Source: Insolitispirillum peregrinum
GTDB taxonomy: Bacteria; Pseudomonadota; Alphaproteobacteria; Rhodospirillales; Rhodospirillaceae
Assembly (NCBI RefSeq): GCF_900156605.1
Contig: NZ_FTOA01000004.1
Coordinates: forward strand, 1-64,000
DNA length: 64,000 bases
Direction of reading: 5' to 3'
Shown piece after piece: positions 28,292-37,539 of this stretch. The notes under the pieces are model-generated. The model was given only the letters and a program-made list of their open reading frames with translations, made no database searches and was not told the DNA's origin. A program made the position numbers and the translations under genes. Every line of letters starts with the position of its first letter. Positions within the stretch are counted from its first letter, which is position 1.

Positions 28292-30349
28292 ATGGGCGGA
28301 AACATTGCTACGTCCAGGGCCGTTGCTCTGGTTGGCCCGTACACCACGGGCAAAACCACCTTGCTTGAATCGTTGCTGTTTACGGCGGGGACGCTGCACC
28401 GCCGGGGTGCGGTTGCCGACCAGTCTTCACTGGGCGATGGCAGCCCGGAAGCCCGCTCCCGCCTGATGGGAGTCGAGGTCAACATTGCCAGTACCACCTT
28501 TCTCGACGAAGCCTGGACCATCCTCGACTGTCCCGGCTCGGTCGAATTCCAGCAGGACACCCGCGACGCGCTGATGGTCGCCGATGTGGCGGTGGTGGTG
28601 GTCGATCCCGAACCGGAGCGGGCGGTGATGGCCGCACCGCTGCTGAAATTCCTCAACACCCACGCCATCCCGCACATGATCTTCATCAACAAGGTCGATC
28701 GGGACGGCACCGGCATTTCCATCCGCGCCTGCCTCGAAGCCCTGCAGCTTTATTCTGACCGGCCACTGATCCTGCGCGAAGTCCCGATCCGGGACAGCGG
28801 CCAGATCACCGGCTATGTCGATCTGGTGTCCGAGCGGGCCTATCACTACAAGGCCGGGCAGGCGTCGGACCTGATCGAGATTCCGCCCCCCCTGATCGAA
28901 CGCGAAAGCGAAGCCCGGCAGGGCCTGCTGGAGCATCTGGCCGACTATGACGACCAGTTGCTGGAAGACCTGCTGAACGATCTGTCCCCGCCGAAGGATG
29001 CCGTCTATCAGGACCTGAAACGCGATCTGGCCGCCGACCTGCTGGTGCCGGTGTTCTTTGGCGCGGCGGAAAAGGACGAAGGCGTGCGCCGCCTGTGGAA
29101 AGCCCTGCGCCACGAGGCCCCCACCCACGACATCACCGCTGCCCGTCTGGGCATCGCCGACAGCGGCGTGCGGGCCAGTGTGTTCAAAAGCTGGCATGGC
29201 CGCCACACCGGCAAGCTGAGCCTGCTGCGCCTGTGGTCCGGCGAACTGAAGGACGGCACCAGCCTGAAGGCCTCGAATGGCGAGAGTGGCAAGGTGTCGG
29301 GCCTGTATGCCATTCAGGGGCAGGAGGTCAGCAAGATCACCAGCCTGCCCGCCGGCGGCATCGGCGCTGCCGGACGACTGGAAGACATTCCCACCGGCAC
29401 CCTGATCGGCACCCCGGTCGGTTTTGCTGCCAGCAACGCCCCGGACTGGCCGACGCCGCTGCCACCGCTGTTTGCCCTCGCCCTGCGTCCCACCCGGCAG
29501 GGCGATGATGTCAAGCTGACCACCGCCCTCGCCCGCCTGTGCGAAGAAGACCCGTCGCTCAGTGTCGAGCACAACGCTGACACCAGCGAACTGCGCCTGT
29601 GGGGTCAGGGTGACATTCACCTGCAAGTCTCCCTCGCCCGCCTCGAACGGTTGTTTCATATCGACGTGCAGGCGGAACAGCCGCTGGTCGCCTATAAGGA
29701 AACCATCCGCAAGGGCACCGTGGTTCAGGGCCGTTTCAAACGCCAGAGCGGCGGCCACGGCCAGTTTGGCGATGTCCACCTGACCATTGCCCCCCTGCCG
29801 CGCGGATCGGGCGTGCGTTTTGAAGACCAGATCACCGGCGGCGTCATTCCCCGCCAGTACATTCCCGCCGTCGAGGCCGGGGTGTACGAGTGGGCCCAAC
29901 GCGGACCACTGGGCTTTCCGGTGGTTGATTTCGCGGTGGCACTGACCGATGGCTCGTATCATGTGGTTGACAGCTCGGAAGCGGCCTTCAAGTCCGCCGC
30001 CGGAGTGGCCCTGCGCGACGGGGTGGCACAATGCGATCCGGTTCTGCTGGAGCCGATCCTGTGGGTCGAAGCCTGTGTTCCCGCCGATGCCACCAGCAAG
30101 GCCCAGCGGGCGCTGAGCGGGCGGCGCGGGCAGATTCTCGGCTTCCTGCCCCGCGATGGCTGGCACGGCTGGGACTGCGTGCAGGCCCATGTTCCTCAGG
30201 CCGAAATGCACGACCTGATCACTGAACTGCGGTCGCTCACCATGGGGGTTGGCACCTTCTCGTGGCGCTTTGACCACCTGCGTGAAGTCACCGGCAAGAC
30301 CGCCGACAAAGTGGTCGAGCTGCGGGCCAAGGCTCTGGCTCCGGCCTGA
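28292..30349 (+). CDS. Elongation factor G-like translational GTPase (EF-G2-type)
   Basis: 685 aa with EF-G domains I-V. G1 is GPYTTGKTT and G4 is INKVD. G3 reads DCPGSVEF instead of DTPGHVDF, so the catalytic His is Ser. Domain II appears as GKLSLLRLWSGELKDG, domain IV as KRQSGGHGQFGDVHLTI, and domain V near the end. It resembles EF-G-like paralogues that do not replace EF-G in translocation; no ribosomal-protein genes are adjacent. AAAGGGG precedes the ATG. The exact role is unknown; slow or absent GTP hydrolysis is inference from G3. Confidence 0.85.
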   Translation: MGGNIATSRAVALVGPYTTGKTTLLESLLFTAGTLHRRGAVADQSSLGDGSPEARSRLMGVEVNIASTTFLDEAWTILDCPGSVEFQQDTRDALMVADVAVVVVDPEPERAVMAAPLLKFLNTHAIPHMIFINKVDRDGTGISIRACLEALQLYSDRPLILREVPIRDSGQITGYVDLVSERAYHYKAGQASDLIEIPPPLIERESEARQGLLEHLADYDDQLLEDLLNDLSPPKDAVYQDLKRDLAADLLVPVFFGAAEKDEGVRRLWKALRHEAPTHDITAARLGIADSGVRASVFKSWHGRHTGKLSLLRLWSGELKDGTSLKASNGESGKVSGLYAIQGQEVSKITSLPAGGIGAAGRLEDIPTGTLIGTPVGFAASNAPDWPTPLPPLFALALRPTRQGDDVKLTTALARLCEEDPSLSVEHNADTSELRLWGQGDIHLQVSLARLERLFHIDVQAEQPLVAYKETIRKGTVVQGRFKRQSGGHGQFGDVHLTIAPLPRGSGVRFEDQITGGVIPRQYIPAVEAGVYEWAQRGPLGFPVVDFAVALTDGSYHVVDSSEAAFKSAAGVALRDGVAQCDPVLLEPILWVEACVPADATSKAQRALSGRRGQILGFLPRDGWHGWDCVQAHVPQAEMHDLITELRSLTMGVGTFSWRFDHLREVTGKTADKVVELRAKALAPA

Positions 30350-30374
30350 GCCTGCCCGGCATCCCCTGACGCTT

Positions 30375-30418
30375 CGGCCCCCCTGTCCTGTCACGGATCG
30401 GGGGGCCGTTTCGTTTTC
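30375..30418 (+). terminator. Intrinsic terminator of the EF-G-like gene
   Basis: CGGCCCCCC (30375-30383) pairs with GGGGGGCCG (30400-30408), followed by TTTCGTTTTC. Confidence 0.85.
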
Positions 30419-30510
30419 GCTTTACCATCTCACGCAAACGTCACCTGCCCGCCGGGATAAACCTGATAGGCTGCATACACGGACATACCGCCAAATACCA
30501 AGGACCGATC

Positions 30511-31962
30511 ATGGCCTCTCCCCTGCATCCCGTCATCCGCCGCCTGCATGTCGTGCCGCTGGTCGCGCTGGTGTTCCTGTACCTGTATGACCGGTTGGTC
30601 TGTCCGTTCATGGACCAGACCGCCCCGCTGCGCCTGCTGATCGGACTGGGCTACGTGGCGGTCTTTCACATCCTGCTGCGCGAAGCCCTGCTGCGCTGGC
30701 TGCCGCACTCGCCCACCCGCAGTCTCAGCCGTCATGGGTACCGCATCGCGGTGGCAAGCTGGCTGGGGGCCGGTCTGTTTGGCGTGGCACTGCACCTGCT
30801 GCGCTACCCCGATTTCCACATCTCCAGCCCGCTGAAGCTGTTGCTCGGCTATTGGGTGCTGGGGGCGGGGATTCTGGCGCAACTGGAATATTCGCTGATC
30901 GAACGCAGCCTGCGGCACAGTGATTGCCTGCTGGAGCAGGCGCAGGCAATGCGCGACCGGCTGGGGCGGCGCTTGCTGGAAAGCTTTGCCGCCTTTACCG
31001 TTGCTCCGGCGCTGGCGCTGATCCTGCTGACCCTGCGCTTTGAGCAGGAAGGCTATATCATCCCCGGTGTGGCCGGTGAGCTGGCCTTCATCATCCTGAC
31101 CTTCACCGGCGGGGCGATCTATGTCGCCTGGCACTATGGCCACCTGCTGCATGCCGACGCCGAAACCATCGTCAACAGTCTGGAGAAAATCACCGTCGGC
31201 AGCCTCGATGTGTCCCCGGCGGTGCCGCGCCCGGATGAAATGGGCCGGATTGCTCTGGGCATCCGAGAGATGGCCGCCGGGCTGCGCCAGCGCGAGCAGA
31301 TGCGCGACCTGTTCGGGCGGATGGTCAGCCCCGACGTGGCCCGCACCCTGCTGGAAGAATGGGAAAACAGCCAGCAGGATCGCGTTCTGCAAGGGCAACA
31401 GCGGGATGTGACCGTGCTGATGGCCGACTTGCGCGGCTTTACCCCGCTGTCGGAAACGCTGGCTCCGGCGGAGTTGACCACGCTGCTGAATGACTGGCTC
31501 AGCCGGGCGGTGCGGGTGATCGAACAGCACGGCGGACTGGTGGACAAATTCATCGGTGATGCGGTGATGGTGGTGTTTGGCCTCTATGACCGCCCAAATG
31601 CCGACACGGCGGGATCACCCGCCGAACAGGCCATTCGCTGCGGGCAGGCGTTGCTGGATGAAATGACCCGTTTCAATCAGGACCACCCGATGTTGGCCGC
31701 GCCGCTGGCGCTGGGGGTTGGCATCCACAGCGGCCCGGTGGTCGCCGGAACCATCGGCAGCGCCCAGCGGATGGAATTCACCGTCATCGGGTCCACCGTC
31801 AACACCGCCGCCCGACTGGAGTCCGCCGCCCGCACGCCCCTGCCGGCCCTGCTGTGCAGCGCCGAAACGGTCGCTGCTGCCGGGACCGGGATTGCCTGCC
31901 GCGAAGTCGGCACCATCGCCCTGAAAGGGATCAGCACCCCGTTGCCGGTGTTCACCGCCTGA
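30511..31962 (+). CDS. Membrane-bound class III adenylate/guanylate cyclase
   Basis: 483 aa. The N-terminal about 215 residues contain around six membrane segments (VVPLVALVFLYLYDRL, LASWLGAGLFGVALHL and others). A HAMP-like linker (SLEKITVGSLDVSPAVPRPDEMGRI) leads to a class III catalytic domain with VTVLMADLRGFTPLSE (metal Asp), DKFIGDAVMVVFG (second metal Asp) and VIGSTVNTAARLES. It makes cAMP, or less likely cGMP. It converges on the EmrB gene. Confidence 0.88.
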   Translation: MASPLHPVIRRLHVVPLVALVFLYLYDRLVCPFMDQTAPLRLLIGLGYVAVFHILLREALLRWLPHSPTRSLSRHGYRIAVASWLGAGLFGVALHLLRYPDFHISSPLKLLLGYWVLGAGILAQLEYSLIERSLRHSDCLLEQAQAMRDRLGRRLLESFAAFTVAPALALILLTLRFEQEGYIIPGVAGELAFIILTFTGGAIYVAWHYGHLLHADAETIVNSLEKITVGSLDVSPAVPRPDEMGRIALGIREMAAGLRQREQMRDLFGRMVSPDVARTLLEEWENSQQDRVLQGQQRDVTVLMADLRGFTPLSETLAPAELTTLLNDWLSRAVRVIEQHGGLVDKFIGDAVMVVFGLYDRPNADTAGSPAEQAIRCGQALLDEMTRFNQDHPMLAAPLALGVGIHSGPVVAGTIGSAQRMEFTVIGSTVNTAARLESAARTPLPALLCSAETVAAAGTGIACREVGTIALKGISTPLPVFTA

Positions 31963-31980
31963 AGGAACCGGCGGGCGAGC

Positions 31981-33702
31981 TTAATGCGCGTCCCCGCCAC
32001 CACCGCCCGGATTGACCTTGCGCATCAGCGGCATGAACAGGAAGCCGAACAAAAAGACGCTGGCCATCATCACCAGCACATCGGAAAAGGCCAGCACCGT
32101 CGCCTGTTGATAGACCATCGCCCCCAGCTTTGACAGCGCCGCCTTTTCGGCCAGCGGCCCCATCGCCGGAGTCAGCGCCGCTGTCAGGCCCTGAATCTCG
32201 TTCAGCACCCCCAGCCGGGCCAGCGTCACCGATTCCTTCAGGTACAGCAGGTGACGGTTCAGCTCGTCGGACAGCTGGGTATTGATCACCGCCAGACCGA
32301 TGGCTCCGCCCAGATTGCGCATCAGGTTGTACAGCCCTGATCCGCCTTTCAGCATTTCCGGCGGCAGGGTTCCCAGCGCCAGCGCATTGACCGGGATGAA
32401 CAGGAACATCAGCGAAATGCCGCGAATGGCCTGAGGCAGGAAAAAGTCCCACCAGCCCCAGTCGGCGGTCAGCGACGAGTTCAGGTACAGCCCCAGAGCA
32501 AAGCAGACCAGCCCGACCGCCAGCATCAGCCGCAGGTCCATCTTTTTCGACAGTGCCCCGGCCAGCGGCGCCGAGCAGAACTGAAACACCCCGGTGACCA
32601 TGATCAGCTCGCCGATCTGCAGCGAGTTATAACCCTTCACCTGCCCCAGAAACTGCGGGATGACATAGACCGACCCATACAGCCCGATCCCGATGATGAA
32701 GCTGTACACACAGCCCAGCGTAAAGTTGCGGTTGCCAAAGGCGCGCAGATTGATGATCGGGGCAGCGGTGGTCAGTTCGTGCCACAGGAACAACACCCCG
32801 GACACCGAACACAAGGCAAACAGGGCGCTGATGGTGCGGTCATCGAACCAGTCATCACGCGGGCCTTCTTCCAGCACGTATTCCATGCTGCCCAGAAACA
32901 GCGCCACCAGAATGACGCCTTTCAGGTCAAAGCCCTTCAGCAAGGCAAAGTTTGGCCGGTCAACGTTGACCGCCAGAAAGACCGTCGCCGCCACCAGCGC
33001 CCCCGGCAGCACGTTGATCAGGAACAGCCAGTGCCACGACAGGCTGGCAGTCAGATAGCCGCCCAGCGTCGGCCCCAGCGTCGGGGCCATGGTCGCCACC
33101 AGACCGATCACCACTGTCACCCCGGCCTGTTTCGAGCGCGGGAACATGGAATACGAGGTGGCAAAGACGGTGGGAATCATCGCCCCGCCCAGAAACCCCT
33201 GCAACGCACGGAACACGATCATGCTTTCCAGATTCCACGCAAAGGCACAGGCCGCCGAGGCGATGGTAAAGGTGGTGGCGGAAATGAAGAACAGGATGCG
33301 GGTGGACAAAAGGTGCGACAGCCAGCCCGAAATCGGGATCATGATCACTTCGGCAATCAGATAGCTGGTCTGCACCCATGAAATTTCATCGTGCGAGGCC
33401 GACAGGCCGGCCTGCAATTCTCCCAGCGAACTGGAGACGATCTGAATGTCGAGGATCGCCATGAACATGCCGATGATCATCGCCAGAAAGCCGATCTTGT
33501 CGAGCATGTCATAGGACCGCCCCTCGCTGAGAGCGGGGCGACCTGGATTGAAGAACGACACCGGCTGTTCGCCATCGTCCGGCAATTCGTCGGCAACCTC
33601 GGACTCATGGGCGGGCACGACGATTTCGTCCGGGGCATACTCTGCCATGGCGGGGAGCGGCTCGGCAGGAGAAGACTCCCCGTCCTCACGCCGCGAGGTC
33701 AT
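31981..33702 (-). CDS. emrB: DHA2-family MFS drug efflux permease (EmrB type)
   Basis: 573 aa. A hydrophilic N-terminal tail of about 65 residues, rich in Glu/Asp/Pro, precedes 14 predicted membrane segments. Motifs are DIQIVSSSLGELQAG, the motif A region WLSHLLSTRILF and motif C-like GPTLGGYLTASLSWHWLFLINV. It pairs with the HlyD-type adaptor, whose stop overlaps its start by 4 bp, to expel drugs through an outer-membrane channel not encoded here. The long acidic N-terminal tail is unusual for the family. Confidence 0.92.
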   Translation of the reverse strand: MTSRREDGESSPAEPLPAMAEYAPDEIVVPAHESEVADELPDDGEQPVSFFNPGRPALSEGRSYDMLDKIGFLAMIIGMFMAILDIQIVSSSLGELQAGLSASHDEISWVQTSYLIAEVIMIPISGWLSHLLSTRILFFISATTFTIASAACAFAWNLESMIVFRALQGFLGGAMIPTVFATSYSMFPRSKQAGVTVVIGLVATMAPTLGPTLGGYLTASLSWHWLFLINVLPGALVAATVFLAVNVDRPNFALLKGFDLKGVILVALFLGSMEYVLEEGPRDDWFDDRTISALFALCSVSGVLFLWHELTTAAPIINLRAFGNRNFTLGCVYSFIIGIGLYGSVYVIPQFLGQVKGYNSLQIGELIMVTGVFQFCSAPLAGALSKKMDLRLMLAVGLVCFALGLYLNSSLTADWGWWDFFLPQAIRGISLMFLFIPVNALALGTLPPEMLKGGSGLYNLMRNLGGAIGLAVINTQLSDELNRHLLYLKESVTLARLGVLNEIQGLTAALTPAMGPLAEKAALSKLGAMVYQQATVLAFSDVLVMMASVFLFGFLFMPLMRKVNPGGGGGDAH

Positions 33703-34736
33703 TCCTTATCCCCCTGCGAGGCGGTATCGACATCGACAACCACCGACAATCCGGGCCGCAGACGTCCGGCCAGCGGCGAGTCATCGGGAATGTTGATCCG
33801 CACCGGCACCCGCTGCACGATCTTGGTGAAGTTGCCGGTGGCATTTTCCGGCGGCAACAGGCTGAACTGCGCCCCTGACGCTGGTGACAGGCTGGATACG
33901 CTGACGGCCAGCGGCTGGTCGGGGAAGGCATCGACCACCAGCCGCACCGGCTGCCCGACATGCATGCGGGTGATCTGGGTTTCCTTGTAATTGGCCTCGA
34001 CCCACAGCCCTTGCAGCGGCACCACCACCATCATCTGGCTGCCCGGTGCGACATATTCCCCCAGACGCACGGCGCTGTTGCCAATCACGCCGTCGCGGGG
34101 GGCGGTGATCACCGTGTGCTCAAGGTCCAGTTGGGCCAGATCACGGGCCGCCCGCGCCTGCGCCAGCGAGGCTTCGCTGGCGGTGCGGTTGGCCTGCAGA
34201 ACCGCCACCTGACTTTCAGCCGACTGCACCCTGGCTTCGGCCTGCTTCATCCCGGCGTCGGCCTTGTCCGAGTCCGCCCGTGCGGTATCAAGGCTCTGGC
34301 GCGAGGCAAAATCGTTGTGTACCAACGAAGAGGTGCGGCCCAGCTCGCGCCCGGCCCGTGCCCGTTCGGCCTTCCAGGTATCAATTCCGGCCCGCGCTTC
34401 GGTGATGCTGGCCCGTTGCGCTTCGACCTGTCGGTCAATCACCTGCAAGGCCGCCTCGGCAGCCTGCACAGCGGCATTCGCTTGCTCCAGACGGGCGCGA
34501 TAATCGCGGTCATCCAGCCGGACCAGCACCTCCCCGGCCTTGACCACCACGTTGTTGCTGACCAGCACCTCGCTGACATAGCCGGAAATTTTTGGCGCAA
34601 TCGCAGTCAGATCACCATGGACATAGGCGTTGTCGGTGCTTTGTTCAAAGCGATGATCGTACCAGTGCATGCCACCCGCAACGGCACCAGCAGCGACAAC
34701 GGCGAGGATCGCACCACGGAGAATCTTCTTTTTCAT
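33699..34736 (-). CDS. emrA: HlyD-family periplasmic adaptor (EmrA type)
   Basis: 345 aa. One N-terminal membrane helix (ILRGAILAVVAAGAVAGGMHW), the lipoyl-like half DNAYVHGDLTAIAPKISGYV, an alpha-hairpin (about 95-200, Ala/Gln/Arg-rich), the second lipoyl half (ITAPRDGVIGNSAVRLGEYV) and a beta-barrel. It bridges EmrB to an outer-membrane exit duct. Its promoter and a palindromic operator lie in the 34737-34948 intergenic region shared with a TetR gene. Confidence 0.92.
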   Translation of the reverse strand: MKKKILRGAILAVVAAGAVAGGMHWYDHRFEQSTDNAYVHGDLTAIAPKISGYVSEVLVSNNVVVKAGEVLVRLDDRDYRARLEQANAAVQAAEAALQVIDRQVEAQRASITEARAGIDTWKAERARAGRELGRTSSLVHNDFASRQSLDTARADSDKADAGMKQAEARVQSAESQVAVLQANRTASEASLAQARAARDLAQLDLEHTVITAPRDGVIGNSAVRLGEYVAPGSQMMVVVPLQGLWVEANYKETQITRMHVGQPVRLVVDAFPDQPLAVSVSSLSPASGAQFSLLPPENATGNFTKIVQRVPVRINIPDDSPLAGRLRPGLSVVVDVDTASQGDKE

Positions 34737-34778
34737 AATCCTTGCCTTATGTATCGCTTTGGACGTAGGCTACGCTAA

Positions 34779-34793
34779 ACTGAACCGTTCAGT
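34779..34793. promoter_or_regulatory. Palindromic operator, probably for the TetR-family regulator
   Basis: ACTGAACCGTTCAGT is a perfect odd-centred palindrome (7-bp arms) lying just downstream of the emrA -10 box, where a bound repressor would block emrAB. A further half-site GTTCAG follows. Confidence 0.65.
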
Positions 34794-34801
34794 TCAGAAA
34801 T

Positions 34802-34830
34802 GAACTATGCTCATTAGCACCGACCGTCAA
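34802..34830 (-). promoter_or_regulatory. Candidate emrAB promoter
   Basis: Minus strand: TTGACG (34825-34830), 17-bp spacer, TAGTTC (34802-34807). The operator palindrome begins within about 10 bp downstream. Confidence 0.5.
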
Positions 34831-34948
34831 GCGCAAAACCAGACTCACAAGTTTAATTTTTTGTACTGTACAGCGACGGTCCCGGCGTGCGACTGACCTT
34901 CCCGAGAAAGTTTATCCTCTCTGTGGGCTACTTTATGGTTACGGACTT

Positions 34949-35608
34949 ATGATGGACCCTGTCGAGACTTCTGCCTGCCCTGCACCGCGCCGCTCGAAAA
35001 AGCGCGAGGCCATTCTGGCCAGTGCCCGCACCCTGTTCTGTCAGGAAGGCTTTGTCAGCACCAGCATGGACGCCATCGCCGCCCACGCCCAGGTTTCCAA
35101 GGCCACCGTCTATGCGCACTTTTCTTCCAAACAGCATCTGTTCTGCGAAGTCGTGTCGCATGTCACCGACGCCTACATCAAACTGTCCGAGGATTTGCTG
35201 GATGCCCCCCTGCGCGAAGGCCTGACCACCATCGCCCTGCGCTTTCTGGAAATGGTCACCAAGCCAGAGTCGGTCACCATTTACCGCACCCTGATCAATC
35301 AGGGGCAGGATTTTCCCGAAATGGTCGAAGCCTTCCGCGATGCCGGCCCGCGGCGGATCATCCCGGCCATCGCCCATTATTTCCGCGTGCAGAGCGAGCG
35401 GGGGCGGCTGAAAATTGCCGACCCGCTGCTGATGGCCACCATCTTTCTGCATACGGTCAAGGGCGAAGGACAGGGACGGGCTCTGGGAACCTGCATCAGC
35501 AACTATCCCGACCGGGTGATCATCGACGAACTGGTGACGATGATCCTCACCACCTACGCCCCCGACCGGCCACAGGCCGACCCGGCGCGTCAGGCCATCT
35601 CCACCTGA
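34949..35608 (+). CDS. TetR/AcrR-family transcriptional regulator
   Basis: 219 aa. N-terminal helix-turn-helix SKKREAILASARTLFCQEGF with STSMDAIAAHAQVSKATVYAHF, ending in the HFSSKQHLF extension common in AcrR-type regulators. The C-terminal ligand domain is divergent. It is transcribed away from emrAB and probably represses it through the palindrome at 34779-34793. The start could be either of two adjacent ATGs (34949 or 34952). The 3' end overlaps the convergent GGDEF gene by 19 bp. Confidence 0.9.
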   Translation: MMDPVETSACPAPRRSKKREAILASARTLFCQEGFVSTSMDAIAAHAQVSKATVYAHFSSKQHLFCEVVSHVTDAYIKLSEDLLDAPLREGLTTIALRFLEMVTKPESVTIYRTLINQGQDFPEMVEAFRDAGPRRIIPAIAHYFRVQSERGRLKIADPLLMATIFLHTVKGEGQGRALGTCISNYPDRVIIDELVTMILTTYAPDRPQADPARQAIST

Positions 35609-36630
35609 CGGCGGGCCTGTTTGTCGCGGTACATCGCCGCATCGGCCTGCACCAACGCCTGTTCCGCCGAACAGGATGCGGGATCGACACACAGAATCCC
35701 GAAACTACCACCCGGATAGTGGAACGCCGCATGGCGCAGGGCATAGTCGCCCTGAATCAGCGGAGCCAGGCGGGCGCGGGTGGCGGCGGTGATGGCCTCA
35801 TGCGTCTGCTCGACGCCATCCACCAGCCCCACCACCACAAACTCATCACCGCCCAGTCGTCCGGCCACATCGCCCTGCCGAACACCCTGCCGCAACCGCT
35901 GGGCAATGGCCTGCAGGAACTCATCGCCCGCATCATGACCATAGGTGTCGTTGATCTTTTTAAAGCCGTCGAGGTCGATGAACGCCACCATCACCCGCTG
36001 GCCATGGCGTTGCCCCTGCGCAAACAAGCGGTCCAGCTCGGCCAGAATGAAGCGCCGGTTGGGCAGGCCGGTCAAGGCATCGGTGAAGGAATAATTTTCC
36101 AGCGTGGCATTGGCCATCTGCAACTGTTCGACCAGTCGTTCCCGCTGTAAATGCTGGGCAATCAGGCCGGCAAACAGTGTCAGCACCTGCAATCCCTGTT
36201 CGGAAACCGGCTGCTGACGGGTGCTGGCGCCACACAGGGTGCCAAACACTTCGCCACCGTCCAGCATCACCGGGGCGCTGAGATAGGTTCGAATCCCCAA
36301 CAGCCGGGCGGCATCGGATTCTCCCCAACAGACGTTGACCTCATCGGTGTAGAAGCGCTTTTCCTGCAAGGCCCGCTGACACAGGGTATCTTCCCACGGG
36401 AAAATACCGCCTTCCGGGATTTCCATCTGCTGGCTGTTGCGGGCATAGAGGATTTCCTGCACCCCTCCCGCCACATCGACGTGGGTGAGATAGGTACTTT
36501 CCAGACCGGTCACCAGCTCAAGCAACTCCAGCAGCGGCCGGGTCAGTTGCTCGACCGTGCGGGCCGTCAGCACAACGCTGGACATCTGGGCCAGCATGCC
36601 ATTGGGAAGCGGTCTCTCGGAACTCTGCAT
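35590..36630 (-). CDS. GAF-GGDEF diguanylate cyclase
   Basis: 346 aa. A GAF-like sensor domain (about 20-165, with GTLCGASTRQQPVSEQGLQVL) precedes a GGDEF domain with DALTGLPNRRF, FIDLDGFKKINDTYGHDAGD and the active-site RLGGDEF. RQGD five residues before the motif is an inhibitory I-site, so product feedback is likely. It is soluble and makes c-di-GMP. It overlaps the convergent TetR gene by 19 bp. Confidence 0.92.
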   Translation of the reverse strand: MQSSERPLPNGMLAQMSSVVLTARTVEQLTRPLLELLELVTGLESTYLTHVDVAGGVQEILYARNSQQMEIPEGGIFPWEDTLCQRALQEKRFYTDEVNVCWGESDAARLLGIRTYLSAPVMLDGGEVFGTLCGASTRQQPVSEQGLQVLTLFAGLIAQHLQRERLVEQLQMANATLENYSFTDALTGLPNRRFILAELDRLFAQGQRHGQRVMVAFIDLDGFKKINDTYGHDAGDEFLQAIAQRLRQGVRQGDVAGRLGGDEFVVVGLVDGVEQTHEAITAATRARLAPLIQGDYALRHAAFHYPGGSFGILCVDPASCSAEQALVQADAAMYRDKQARRQVEMA

Positions 36631-36729
36631 GGTCGGCTTTCTGCTCTGTCAGGTGTACGCCCGACGGTCATAGTACCGCACGACATCTGTGCAGAACATG
36701 TCCGATAGCGCCTTAATGACAGAAAAACG

Positions 36730-37536
36730 TTATCGTCCACACACCTCCGGCTGAATATCCTCACCCAAAGTCGTAATCGTCGGGTGATCTCCGCACAGCG
36801 GGCAGCCGGGATCACGCCGCGCCTTGATGGTGCGGAAGCTGGCCTCCAGCGCGTCATAAATCATCAGTCTTCCGACCATGCTGGTGCCGATTCCCAGCAG
36901 CTCCTTCACCACTTCGGTGGCCTGTAAGGTGCCCATCGTGCCTGCCACCGCCCCCAACACCCCGGCCTGGGCGCAGGTGGGAATCTGGCCGTCCGGCGGC
37001 GGGCCGTGGAAGATGCAGCGATAGCACGGGCCTCCGGCATGGGGCTTGTAGGTCGCCAACTGGCCGTCAAAGCGCAGAATGGCGGCGCTGACCAGAGTCT
37101 TTCTGGCAAAATAGCAGGCGTCGTTGATCAGGAAGCGGCTGCCAAAGCTGTCGGTTCCATCGGCCACCACATCGTACTGGCCGATGATCTCCAGTGCATT
37201 GGCAGCAGTCAGCCGTTGCCGGTAGGGGATCACCTGCACGTCGGGGTTCAGCGCCGTCAGACTGACCAGCGCACTGTCCACCTTCGGATGCCCGATGCGG
37301 TCGGTGGTATGGGCGATCTGCCGTTGCAGGTTGGACAGGTCCACCGTGTCATCATCAACGATCCCGATGGTGCCCACCCCGGCAGCGGCCAGATACAGGG
37401 CCAGCGGCGAGCCCAGCCCCCCCGCCCCGATGATCAGCACCCGCGCCTTCAGCAGTTTTTCCTGCCCGGTGCCCCCCACCTCGGGCAGCAGGATGTGGCG
37501 GGCATAGCGATGAATCTGGTCGTCGCGAAAGTCCAT
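36730..37536 (-). CDS. moeB: ThiF/MoeB/HesA-family adenylyltransferase
   Basis: 268 aa. ATP site GAGGLGSPLALYLAAAG, RYARHILLPEVGG at the N-terminus, the DGTDSFGSRFLINDAC segment, and zinc ligands CYRC and CPLC (DPGCPLCGDHP). It adenylates the C-terminal Gly of a ubiquitin-like sulfur carrier such as MoaD or ThiS. AGGAAG precedes the ATG. It starts 3 bp after cobH; the link to molybdopterin is by family only, as the molybdenum genes here are elsewhere. Confidence 0.85.
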   Translation of the reverse strand: MDFRDDQIHRYARHILLPEVGGTGQEKLLKARVLIIGAGGLGSPLALYLAAAGVGTIGIVDDDTVDLSNLQRQIAHTTDRIGHPKVDSALVSLTALNPDVQVIPYRQRLTAANALEIIGQYDVVADGTDSFGSRFLINDACYFARKTLVSAAILRFDGQLATYKPHAGGPCYRCIFHGPPPDGQIPTCAQAGVLGAVAGTMGTLQATEVVKELLGIGTSMVGRLMIYDALEASFRTIKARRDPGCPLCGDHPTITTLGEDIQPEVCGR

Positions 37537-37539
37537 CGG

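Noticed and set aside
28427-30394. 655-codon minus-strand ORF
   Set aside because: Antisense to the EF-G-like gene; no ribosome site and shadow-type composition.
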